64,000 nt of DNA from contig NC_073691.1 in NCBI RefSeq assembly GCF_029784155.1, positions 145,268,496 to 145,332,495 of the forward strand. Direction: 5' to 3'. The translations under genes were made by a program, and so were the position numbers. Shown piece after piece: positions 33,770-45,249 of this stretch. The notes beneath the pieces were generated by a model. That model was given only the letters and a program-made list of their open reading frames with translations. It ran no database searches and had not been told where the DNA came from. This DNA comes from Uranotaenia lowii. Lineage: Eukaryota; Arthropoda; Insecta; Diptera; Culicidae. Numbering within the stretch: the stretch's first letter is position 1; the number at the start of each line of letters is the position of its first letter.

Positions 33770-34174
33770 GTTTCATCGTAAAAGTGAAGTGCCGTCTACC
33801 CGAAAAAGCGGAGATGCTGAAGGACGAGCAGGATGGTAACAAAAAAAGTTCTTCCGATTTGTAAAAATTGGTTTTGTTACTTTCTGCTTAGTAAAAATCT
33901 AATTTCCATGTACATTTCAGAAGCAAACAGTCTTGATCCTACAGGATATCGTGAAAAATTCCTTCAGGAGAGAGCCGGTTTGAACTTACATGACATTTCG
34001 ACAGTTGTTTTCCTGTACTGTTTCGCTGTCCTGAAATTTTCCTGTAATTTCAGGAAAGCGAAAATACAGGACAAAATCGTCCCGACCACAGGAGAAAAGA
34101 TTAAGTGTGTGTGCCATAAAACTGGCGTCATTTGTCCAGCTCCAACTTCGAACGGGGCACTTCGATTAGCATAA
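33770..34174 (+). other. Gene-like segment: possible two short exons or decayed gene fragment
   Basis: Around 33786-33836 one + frame reads KVKCRLPEKAEMLKDEQDG, with ordinary coding-like composition, and stops at a GGTAAC that could be a weak donor. After an 84-base AT-rich gap with a pyrimidine tract and TTTCAG at 33915-33920, a second frame reads EANSLDPTGYREKFLQERAG and stays open to 34174. I do not recognise the protein, and the donor is poor. This might be a small gene, a retained fragment of a duplicated gene, or coincidence. Confidence 0.25.
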
Positions 34175-34199
34175 TCGTCCCATTCCGATTCCGCTGGAA

Positions 34200-34810
34200 T
34201 TGGCAGAAGCAAGGTTATTTTCGGTCCCTTGACTCCAACCCTTCCCGGTAAGCTACTCGACCAATCACGATTCTAACCTTCCCGTACCAAACCAAATCGT
34301 TTCGACAAATAGAGTTAGCTAGAATCTAATACCTTAACCAAACTACCTACTAACTGGAAACGGTAGAGACTTACTGCAAACTAGAACTGCCAATTTCAAT
34401 TCACCTTCAATTGGCCGAGTCGGTCGATTTGGTTGGTTGGATTGGCGAGTTGTTTGGTGTGCATTTCCACGTTCACTAGCAATACTAGTTGCAGCCGCCA
34501 AATGCCGAGTGTACCGAAAACGAACGAAATCAATCGAACGAAACCTACGATATTGGTCGGCTAAGGCTTTTGGAATTGCCCCGGGCCACTGGTGAACTAT
34601 TGCAAGATCGTGCACTTGCTGCCGCCACTATTTTATAGGTACCGAACGCGGCTTCACCAACACAAACGAAAAAGGCGAAACTGCAAAAACTTGGGAGGCC
34701 TAGTAAATAAAAACAACTACCGGCAAACCGGTTTTCTGCTGCTGCTTCTCGACTCCCGCTAACACACCCCTGTCGCTGGAGGAACCAAGCCTAGAGTTAT
34801 TGTTAATTTG
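34200..34810. promoter_or_regulatory. Moderately GC-rich island, no gene recognised
   Basis: Composition rises relative to flanks and a donor-like GGTAAGCTAC occurs at 34230-34239. Frames are under 100 codons. Possible retained regulatory sequence. Confidence 0.25.
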
Positions 34811-35528
34811 ATTAATTTCAATAAATTTAAACTTGAAATCTTTTTTTCAAGTGCTACACGATCGTGCTGCCACGAATTTTTTTTGTGTGGTAGTTGTGGC
34901 GAGTTGCAGTGTGGCCAACATCTTAAGAATGTAATTGCTCAACTCTTAATGGTTTTCATGTTATTGAGGTACAATTTACCCATTTTTAGACACACCCCCT
35001 CATCACGTGATAAACGCGGTGTATCATTTTTTATTTTATTTGAAAAGTATTGTTTTGTTTTCTGTGCTGTCAGTGTCATCGTGATAATATCTCAATATGA
35101 AAAAAAACACATGAAACTGTGGATGCTTCCTCGAAGAGATCCATTTTCTTCACACTGAGCGTAGAATCAAACGTAGAATCAAGATTCGGAAATGTTACTT
35201 GCCATGACCGAGACTCGTTCCCGTCCCCGTTATCCTAGAAGACTTGAGCTTTCTCTCCACGACGTCATGGCCGTTGGCCAGTTACGTTGATGATAAACAA
35301 TTCGATTAAGACCATCAAAAAAACATAATCAGATGATTTTTTTTCTTCAGTGTATCTCGGTTACACATTTCTATAGCAAAATGCAACACACTCCAGTAGG
35401 TTATTTTTCAAAGTTCTCTCTGTTGTTTAGAAAAGTGAGTACCTAGGGACCCCATTGAATATTGATCTTGGCACGGTACCAGAGAACTATTTTGCATATG
35501 TAACACTGTCAGAAAATATACTGATGCA
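34811..35528. other. No feature recognised
   Basis: AT-rich with frames such as 116 codons at 34808-35158 that have no domain or start context supporting a gene. Confidence 0.4.
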
Positions 35529-36484
35529 TACCGTCAACTGGGGCAACATGCAACAATTTTCAACTTCAATGGGTTCTAAAAAACTTATGTTCACAATTAA
35601 TCCTACCCCTTATGCATCAAAAGTTTTAAGGATGCTGGGGTATCAAATTGGCGTCGTTAGAAAAATTATAGGTTTCTTCAGTTATTTTTAATTTTCTAAA
35701 AACATGCGATTTTCACTCTCCTTAGAAAATGGGGTAACTTGCAACAAACTTTGTTTTTAATGAAAAATCTTATGAACACGTACGAAAATTTATAGTTTTT
35801 AATATATTAGCGATGCCTTAAAGACCATTACGCATGACAACATCAATTGCACTAGTTTTTGGGTCTGTAATAACTAATTTTCACATTTTTTCTGAAAATG
35901 AAGATGCTGCATACATTTAGGGGTTAAATAATACTACGAAAAATTCTAAAAGCTGAAATCATTAAAATAAATCTTTCGATGAATAAAATTCCAATGTTTA
36001 CAAACGCGTGATGCAAAACATTCATATTCCAACACCTGGAAACGAGATTTACCAGGTATTTCTTTGATTTGCATTTTGTTGCATTTAACCCCAGACACCT
36101 AACGGAATTTTAAAAATATTTATTTAAAAAAATTGGGTGATTGTTCGAAAAATATTTTTACACCAACAATATTGGTATAACATGAGGAAACCAGTTAAAA
36201 GTTTGTAGGTAATATTATCAAGCTGATCCGTCATACTGGATAAAGTTTTTTTGGCATAAAAAAATGTTAAAATTTGTACATTGATTGCTCGATTTTTCAA
36301 ATTTTACATTAAAATAAAAATCTTAAGAAAACTAGCTTAAGATGTGAAAAATTATGTCATCATCATTTTGTGATCATTAAAAGATAACTTTATTACAATA
36401 CATTAAATTAAAAATTGATTTAATGTAGTGTTATATAAATGTTGCATCGAACCCCGCTGTTGCATGATGCCCCGTTTGACGGTA
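35529..36484. mobile_element. MITE with CCGTCAA ends and TA target duplication
   Basis: Inverted ends of about 25 bp begin CCGTCAACTGGGGCAACATG at 35531 and, on the other strand, CCGTCAAACGGGGCATCATG from 36482, with 22 of 25 positions matching. TA dinucleotides flank both ends (35529-35530, 36483-36484), as expected for Tc1/mariner-type transposition. Internal GGGGTAACTTGCAAC-like words repeat the terminal theme. There is no transposase in its 952 bases, so it would move only in trans. Confidence 0.8.
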
Positions 36485-37210
36485 CCTATTTAGTCAAGCT
36501 TGTTTACCACAACCAACGGTGTGGAATCATTCTTTATGCGGTACCCCGAGTATCCAAACTTAACTTAGGCTCCTCGGTTTAGCCTTAGCAGAGCATGCTG
36601 CCACACGTCATACGATGTGACGTTTTCCGAGACCCGGGAACTTCGGAGCCTGTTAGTGTAGGTTCGATTTAAATTTTTCCGAACCAACACTTTCAATCTC
36701 ATTTACATCACTCGGAATGGCAGGAAAAAAAACCACCGAGAAAAAGAGAGCGGGTGAGCCGTGCGGGGCATAGCTTCGTACCCAGCCCTGCTGCTGCTGC
36801 CGCTTGCCCGCAAGAGGGAAGCAAAAGCAAAACGACCGCTTCGATCTGTCAGGGTCACCTCGCGCCTCTCTTAGCTCTGCGCATGCTGCTGCAGCTAATT
36901 ATCCGAACTCTTAATTTGAAGTCTTTACTGATTCCAGTTTGGTAGGTTCGGTGATGCCGAGTTGCTGCTGCTGGATGCGGAAAAACGAGCTTTTCGTGAT
37001 CGAAATAAGCTGGGGGTTTTCGTGTGTTGTTGTCGCTATTTATCTTGGCACCGTTTGTGGTAGTAATGGCCAAGGACAAGTGCACGGAATTGGGTATCCG
37101 GTTTGGGAACGGTGATTCGGTAGCCTGGCGATATTTGGTTAGTAACGGAAAGCCTTTAACCATAATTTGCTTCCAAAATGGTTGAGCATCAATTGAATTG
37201 GCAGACAAGA
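36485..37210. promoter_or_regulatory. GC-richer island, no gene recognised
   Basis: Composition rises here, with CTGCTGCTGC runs near 36787-36800 and 36962-36972. The minus-strand frame of 117 codons (36855-37208) has no domain. Possibly conserved regulatory sequence. Confidence 0.3.
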
Positions 37211-38890
37211 TGACTTTAAGATAAATTTTAGCCTAGTTTTCAGTAACAAAATTTTAATCTTTTAAAATTCCCTTATCTGTTATAAGTGATGATATGACAC
37301 TATTTGATTTTTGGCGGCTTGTAACTTTTTTCAGGCGCGTCCAAATTGTAAAAAAAATCTCCTGTTACCCCCGAAGAATTCACGAACTCTTCAATTTTGC
37401 ATCATTACTTTTTATGGACGATCCTTTAAGAGATTTAGAGTGGCTTGGCTTCAAAACGCTAAATCTCTTTTGTTTTTCAACCAATTGGAACAAAATTTAT
37501 AGTTTTGAAAACCTTGGAACGTAACTCATATATGATTTTCAGACAATATTAAGCTACAATAAATAAATTATACGTTGTCCAAAGTCTGAGAAAAAAAAAA
37601 TGTCGTCAAAGTCTAAGAAGAGAAGACTTTGAAGAGTCAGTGTCGTCAAAACATGGTTCGAAAAAAAAAGACTAAAGACCAGCTGTCAAATGCTCGATAA
37701 AAATATTCACTTAGTGCTAAAACCTAACAAAAAATAAGTATTTGATTACTAAGTTATTATTATTAAAGCGTAGATCAATTGAAGCTTTCAGATTCAGGGG
37801 GATGTAAGTAAGTACCAAAGTCATAAATTTTGAATTAAGTTAACCAGTTTATTCATCATATCTCAATCTTTATCTGGGGCAAAACTCAGACTTTTTTCAC
37901 TGTTTTCAATGCTTTTTCGATTGAATTCAAATTCAATTAAAAAAAATGTATTTGTTATGAATTTCAATGGAATGACAAATTTGAAAAAGTTAAGAGAGTG
38001 GTTATAAAACTGAAAAACTTGACATATTTTTTCAGCTGGCGTCATACATTTATTGTCTTCACCATGCAGTTCTTTTATATTCGCTCAGATAGAAGAAAAC
38101 AAAACACATATATCCAGGGAATCATGTGATTTGCAATTTTCTTTAATTTCAGAAATTTCTACCATGTTTGGTGAATTAACAGATCTTGGTCGTTCTAAGA
38201 AATGAAAAAAGACCTTTGGCCTTCAAGTGTTAAATAACCTTTATAGTAAGAAATTAAAATAGTAGTCAAATTCTCCATTGTAGTGATCAGTTTTTCAGTA
38301 GGCACTTGAGAAAGGAATGAATTAGAAGTCTAACTTTCTAAAATTTATTTTGTAATAGACAACAAGTGCTGATTTTTTATTTCAAAATATTTTCAAAATC
38401 GAAGGAAAATCAACAATTCAGAACCTGGACAAAATAATAAAACATAGCTTTAAGAATAAAAAGCTAATACGTATTTCAAATTCAAATATAAATAATAATT
38501 TCAAATTCTGCATTGATATTCTTTTAACACAGTTGACACATTCCACGCGCTTGTACCGCTCAAAAGTGATTTTTATCCGTTCGCCTATCAAAAAATCTCT
38601 AAATTGTCTATAATTTGGATAATTCAAATCACACGAAACCAACAAAAAAAAGAGAAAAAAGTTTTTTTTCACATGTGTAAGATGATTTTGGAAATCAGTT
38701 TTTTTGTTGAAAAAAGTGGTGTTTTTGACAACTTTTACAAAATCATTGATTTTAATATATGGATGATTTTTTTTCGGAAATATTTTTAGTATGTTCAGAA
38801 GCCAAAAAACACGGCTTCATTTTGTAGAAAAAAAGAATTTGTTTATATCCAATTTAGTTGGTTTGAAAAGCGAACAAAAACAGTCGCAAA
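37211..38890. other. AT-rich DNA, no feature recognised
   Basis: Nothing beyond short frames and homopolymer runs. A direct GTCGTCAAA repeat with purine-rich AGACT words near 37600-37680 is minor. Confidence 0.5.
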
Positions 38891-39890
38891 TGAGTGAATT
38901 CACGTCACAAAAAAAGGGAAGTTTTTAATTTTACGAGAAAACTCTGACTTTTTTTTTTATAAAAAAATAAGATTTTCTTCAAAAATGATAAGACGATTCT
39001 GAAACACTCAAATTTATAGAAATCGGTTGGAATCTAGCTGAGTTACAACAGCGCGAATGAGTGAATTCACGTCACAAAATTTGATTTTTCGTTGAATTTT
39101 ATATGAAAATGTGCTCTGAAAGCTGTTTTGACCCTCCGGATGGTCGGATTTTGACAAATCGAGCATAATTTAGTTGATATTTTAATAAGTTCATTATTTT
39201 CAAATAAAAATGCAAAAAGTTTGAAAAAAAGTAAAAAAAATTTTATTTTTGGTGAATCATTAAATTGAGACAGTAGATATTTTAACATATGATCCCTCAA
39301 TATGTTGCTATTCAAGTGCCAATCAAAATAAGGAAAAAGTTAGGTGCAGATACTAAAAATTTATGATTGTAAAAGTCGGAACAACAAAATATCGTTTTTG
39401 AAAGTCTACATAAAATTTGAAGACTCCAAAGAATGATTCAGTATAGCCACAGTATAACTTTATGTTTCGTGACGTGAATTCAGTCAACTACCCTGTTTTG
39501 TTTGAACTGAGTGAATTCACGTCACAACTTCAAATCAGCATAACTTCGTTCGTTGTTGTTCAATCGAGAAGTTCTGTACATCATATTGTGGGTAATTATT
39601 TTCTTTACAACTCATTTGAAAACACCGATATTCTATTTCCACAGAGAGAACGAGAATTCAAGGATGTATGTACTAAACTCCGAAATGGTAAATTCTAGCG
39701 TGAATTCACGTCACAAAAGTAATTAGTCACAACAACAACAACTTAAATTTTAAAATGACCAAATTGTATTCATTTTGAAGGAAATTCAATTTGCGACCGT
39801 TTGCTACAATTTTTTTCATTTTCAAGTAAATTGGTTGACTTCTAGAACGATAACAGTGCAGAAAAGTCCGGAAAAGCGATTTCACGTCAC
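38891..39890. repeat. Six copies of a conserved GTGAATTCACGTCACAA motif in diverged repeats
   Basis: The core TGAATTCACGTCAC occurs at about 38896, 39062, 39513 and 39701 on +, inverted at 39468-39482, and in shortened form (TTTCACGTCAC) near 39880. Spacings of about 167-191 bases, and similar flanking phrases such as ATCGGTTGG...TCTAGC before two copies, suggest an old tandem array of roughly 170 bp. The roughly 20-base core is nearly perfect while the rest has decayed. The core combines the palindrome GTGAATTCAC with a CRE-like ACGTCA. Confidence 0.7.
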
Positions 39891-42330
39891 GGTGGAATGT
39901 GTCAGTTGGTTTATTGGGAATTTTCAAACTTTACCAAGTCATATCAGCTAAACTCATTCCAAAATCTAAAGCAGTGCTATTTTCACTTGCCTTTTAAAGA
40001 AATTCATGATTAGAATGCCGAATTAAAATTGAGGTGAGATTCTCTTGCACGAATTGAATGGAGTTAAGCTTTTTTGAATTTTATATCAATAAATAATTAC
40101 ACATTTATACTCATCATAAACGTCATAAAACTAGAAGTGATAGACAAAATCTGAAAAAAAAATGAGATTGTGATGCAAAAATCTTCCAAAATCAGTTTGC
40201 CTATGGTTTAATTTTTCTTTTGTGGATAAAATTATCCGTTATCAGTGGACTATTTCTTCGGCAATAAGGCAATCTATCATGCTAAACACTCGGAAGATCT
40301 ATCAGTGATTTTTGACCAACAACACTGTTGAAATTCACGATCTACACCAAATATTTCGCCGATACTGCTTTCAGCTCATCCACACAATATTATTGACATT
40401 TTAAGTTAAAATCCAGTTTAAGGTTTGAATATCTGAATCCGAATTATTGGCTTTTTCAATTGCAATGATTAAGACTCATCACTAAAAATAGAATTAGCTA
40501 TCAGAATTAACCCTTATTTTTATGGTTTTTAATAATAATTCAAAATCATTTAATAAATTTGGAATCATGTATATGTACCTTACATGATGAAAAATAACGT
40601 TTTTTCACTTTCTTTTTAATTAATTTGACGCAAATTTGTAACTATTTCGTTCGTTTCAGTATAAGAAAAATTGAAAATTTTGTATGGAACAAATCAATTG
40701 AAATTTACTTCCACAACCTTCACACTTCAGAAAGTGATTCTGATAATCTTTTTTTAAACAAAATTTATATTTAGAGTGTTGATTTTTTATATTAGAAATT
40801 TGAAAAACTAAAACCAAAAGTTTCAACGAGAATGATGTTTCAATATTAAAAATATTAATACGAAAGTTCCGAATTCCGATTCAGTAAAATACTCAATGCC
40901 GAATTCAATCAGTTATGTTTGTTAATTAGTTTATCGGCCTTATCGGTAAAAAGTGAAAAACTTCACAAAAATAATAAAATACCAGAGTTTAGAAATTCAT
41001 AGCAATAATTGACTAAAACTAATCTAGCAATGTTTGCTTTTTCAAAAAGTGAAGCATTAAAATTTTGTTTTAAGCCTAACGCTGAAATTCAGAAGCTCAG
41101 GGAAAAAATTAAATACCTTGAAGAATTTTATTCTACAACTTTATCTCTCAACAACGTGTGTATTATTATCATTTGTAAAATGACATTTATAACGAGAAAT
41201 TAATTAAAGAGCTTTTAAAGTGACAATTTTAAACTACCAGATATACAATTTACGACAATTTTCTAGTACTCAAGGCTAACGGGAATATGCGATGAGTTTT
41301 TGTAAAAAAATTTATTTTTTCTGTGAATGTTTTCTAGATACCCACTGTTTTTGTAAATTTACGATTTTTTTTTTTTAGTTTTAGCGATTAACTTCAAATA
41401 CATCTAAATGACCTTGTCTTATACAGGTGCTAGATCCAACCAGAAAATCTATAAAATTCAAAATCTTGCAGCATATATCGGACATGTTCTCAAAAGTTGA
41501 CACTCGAAGAGCTGAAATAACTCTGGAAATAAGTTTTTAACTTGAAACGGAAGTGATAAATAATCCCTGAAAGCTTTGTTGTGATCTGAAGAATAATGGA
41601 GAAGTCAATCCAGTCTAAGCACCAATGTACGGACGACCATTTAACACTGAGAACTCATTTGAATTGAATATTTCCTTAGAACGGGGTTATTAATGTTATT
41701 TCTTATGTTCATAAGTTTTATGATAATTGATCTTCCAAAAGGACGGAATAATGAGCGAAATGACGATATTTTGCTGCCATTTTAGCTTAAAAACTGTCCG
41801 TTATAAACGTTTTAGTGTTCAAAGTAGACACGTACGAACCATTTTCATTATTCACAGTATGTCTGAGGATCAGGATTTTATAATTATTTTTTTACTATTT
41901 CGATCAAATTTAAGTTGCTCATATGGAAAATCGAGCATACTATAACTTTGAAGCGCGTTTTCTCGAAAATAACATTCCAACATATGCAACTCTTGAACTT
42001 CAGTGCCTCAAATACACCTATTTTATAACAAAAAATAGGTAAAGCTTAGTTCTTTTAAAAATCGGACACTTTCTTTTGCTCATAACATATTTACTAGTAA
42101 TCGGACATTCCAAATTTTTAGAGCATTTTCCTACTTGTAAAAAGAACTTTTAGATCTTTTTCCAAAATTTAGAATTTACAACGTATTGTTAATCTGATAA
42201 GCTGATTTGGAAGCTAATGAGTTGAACTTGATTTATGGACATTTAGTTGAAATATTTTCGAAGTCTAACTTCACTAGAACTTCAGCTAAAGTTTGATCAT
42301 TTTTGGATAATTTTCGTGAAATAAAAATGT
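39891..42330. other. AT-rich DNA, no feature recognised
   Basis: About 2.4 kb of low-complexity AT-rich sequence with no supported gene, element end or RNA. Confidence 0.5.
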
Positions 42331-42341
42331 ATGTTTTAGGC

Positions 42342-42732
42342 GGTGATCCGAAACTTTTGGCCGTTACACCAGACGATGACTTAAGTAGTTGTGTTATATA
42401 TTTTAAGTACATTGCAAATTTTTCGCACAAAATCAAATAAATGTATTTTAATAAGTATGAAAAAAAGGATTTGAATGCAACTCGAATTTTGAAATTTGGT
42501 CCACCCCACCCTCAGATGATCGGGTTCAATTTTAAGTTCAGTTTTTGGAAAATGTCCCAACTTTTTGCTAAATTTAAGTCATGTAAACTCATTATTCACA
42601 TTTTGTCAAATACATACCAAAAAGGTTTTGCTCACGATCTCTAAAATGAGATAAAAAGAAAATAAGATGGCTGAGATATGGCCAATCAAAATTTTCATGT
42701 TTTCTGAGGAGGTGATCCCAAACTATTGGCCG
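42342..42732. repeat. Direct repeat GGTGATCCSAAACTWTTGGC, two copies
   Basis: A 22-base match with two substitutions occurs at 42342-42363 and 42711-42732, about 370 bases apart in the same orientation. It resembles a transposon end or a subterminal repeat, but no inverted partner is visible, so the family is unassigned. Confidence 0.45.
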
Positions 42733-43250
42733 GCATTGTATGTACTTTTTAATGAACTTGAAAGTCGAAAAAATGATTTATATGTACACAACTTAAGTCA
42801 CAAACAGGCAGCACTAAATCAATTTGGAGATGGATGATGGATGGGGATGGAAATCCCAGTTTTGCCGGAGTGCTTGCTAAAAAAAGCTTAGCTGGATTTG
42901 CAAAAACTCACCAGCAAAAAGGCAAGTGATCTTAGAATTTCAAGCCACTCACGTGGTACCTAAGTAGTACCTATTTCTGAACCAAAATCGTCCAACACAT
43001 CCGTGTTAATCCCGGATAGTCGAAAATTGGTCTTAATTCCGTTGAACAGCATGATGGTGCTGCCATCTACGACTTGAAACTGAAAAAGTTGTGTTTGGTT
43101 GATAAAAAAATCTATATTTCTAAATAAGAAGCTCGTTTTCTGGGATTCAAATTCAACTCAGAATCTATACATTGCAATTTTTTTGGAAGATGGGAGTTAT
43201 TTCACCTTTTGAATTCTTAATTTTATTGAATTACTTGATTTCTAGGTTTT
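42733..43250. other. No feature recognised
   Basis: Mixed composition, short frames only. Confidence 0.4.
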
Positions 43251-43309
43251 GTGCAATGATATTGTATGTAATTTTGTTGCATACAAGCTTTCGTACAATT
43301 TATTCCAAA
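43251..43309. repeat. Dispersed repeat, copy 2 (first at 10535-10592)
   Basis: This matches the earlier copy around GCATACAAGCTTTCG over about 58 bases in the same orientation. It lies about 110 bases before the MITE at 43422 but is outside its ends. Confidence 0.5.
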
Positions 43310-43418
43310 TTATTTGTTTTTCACATAATTTTTTAATGCGCACCACGCCACACCACACCACGAGAGCCTTGACCTTGGTGGTCTGCTCCAACAGGCTGGT
43401 TAGGCATTGAATGGATCT

Positions 43419-44194
43419 TTAGGCGGCATCCATAAATTACGTAACGCAAAAAATGCACTTTTTTGACCCCCTCCCCCCCGTATGTCACAGATCGTAACGT
43501 TTCGACGTACCCCCCTATTAAAATTACGTAACGCTGATAATAACCCCCCCCCCCCCCCACCTTCTCAGGTTTTTGTTTACTGATTTCTTCAGGTAAAAAA
43601 AGATTTAACCATAAATTTTTTAATGTTCTTCAAAACGGAATAAATATCTATCCAAATCGCTTCTTAGTACTCATTGATGATAACTCTCTGATAAAATATA
43701 TTTATTGTTTTATTGCGAGTTGCTCTGTGCTTGTTAACTAATGATCTACCTTGTTTACTTAATTTTGTTCATGCTCCTGCAGAACTTGTTATGCAAAATA
43801 TACTCTTTTTTGGTAATATTCGTCGGATTTTCGTCCTATGGTTGAATTGAGTTCTTGGGGGTAAATTTACAAATATTCGGTTTTCCGCTAGATATTTCAC
43901 GTATATTCAATACACTTTTTAAGGAGTCTATCTCAGAGTCTTCAAAGAGGAAAGGTTTCAAACTAGTTTCAATTATGTTGTAGCTTACAAATTTTAAGCT
44001 GATTTTGGTTTGCATATCATTCTGCTAAAATTACATGACTTAAAAATAGTTGCGATCAAACTGAAATTTTTAAGGAAAAATCGTTACGTAACGATGAGCA
44101 TACCTCCCCCCCTCCCCTATGTCACAATTTGTAACGCTAGAGCTTACCCCCTCCCCCCCCTAGGAGCGTTACGTAATTTATGGATGCCCCCTTA
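43419..44194. mobile_element. MITE with GGCATCCATAAATTACGTAACGC ends, TTA duplication
   Basis: Inverted ends match over the last 23 bases: GGCATCCATAAATTACGTAA and on, starting near 43425, with the complement ending near 44188. GG/CC extensions reach 43422 and 44191. TTA flanks both sides (43419-43421, 44192-44194). C-rich subterminal blocks are repeated: a TATGTCACARATYGTAACG phrase occurs near 43481 and 44116, and poly(C) of about 15 lies at 43541-43558. The element is 770 bases with no transposase. The foldback at 16784-16971 shares its CGTAACGC end words. Confidence 0.85.
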
Positions 44195-45245
44195 GGAACA
44201 AATGGTTCCTACAGCCAACGCTCATAGCAGTTCCCGCGAAACCAACTGACAACTATCAATCAGCCACACGCACGAGTGGAAATCTACGGAACAATACTCT
44301 TAGGATAGAAAAGGATAAACTATAAAAAAACGCGACAGAAAACGGTTGACAGATGAAGTTTTCCCGTGATACAAGATGATTGTTCGAGTACCTGTGTATT
44401 CATGGGAATTTTATCCGAAATTTCTGCAGGAATGAAGCATCCCGAGATTCGGGAAGTTTCCGATACGAACTACATTTAATTTTGGCAATTTCCCTATGGT
44501 TCGGAGAGTGCAATCTTAGTGTGTATGTTTCATCATTTCCGCCATTGCAATTTAGATATTAAGCAGTTGGATAAAGTGTTTTAGCCTAAATGTCAAATTC
44601 GGGAAAACCTGTTGGAATATTAAAAATCGTTTTAAAAATGCAGGTTACTATTGAAATAGTTCGTCGAAGCTTTTTTATTTACTTGTACAAATTATTTTTG
44701 AGATTTTTTTTCATATTTTTGGTCCTCGACGCCAATTGGTTCATCCGAAAAAAAGGAAACTTATGCTTGATCATGATTTATCCGTTGTACAAATTGTAGA
44801 AGAAAATTTTGACGATTGTCAATCATTAATAATTTTCAACAAGCTAAACTAATGGAGGTACTATTTTTGTTTCGCTGACTGTGTTATGCTATGCAAGGAG
44901 TAAGCTGAAAAAATTGCGAACATATTCTGCTGATAGGCTTTTAACAAATATAGGTATTCTCTGAATGCCAAGAATTCTATGTAAAATATCCTGAGACTTT
45001 CGAAGTAATAGAAAGAAATCAAAAATCAAACGTGATTTTTTAAATAAGGCAGATTTCTGGAGTCTTCACCAAAAATACTGGAAATATCATGATTTATCAA
45101 GTCCAGCAGACACATATACAAAGTTTCAAATCGATGGAAAACGGCTATCTTTTGTCAATTGTTTATTTCCGGCGTAGCTGCTCTTCATTTAGTAACACAA
45201 GTTGTGTTTTTATGTTTAAAGAGTTAAAGCAATACATAAGTGATT
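44195..45245. other. No feature recognised
   Basis: Mostly AT-rich with only short frames. The first 100 bases are of more balanced composition but carry no signal I can name. Confidence 0.4.
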
Positions 45246-45249
45246 TTTC

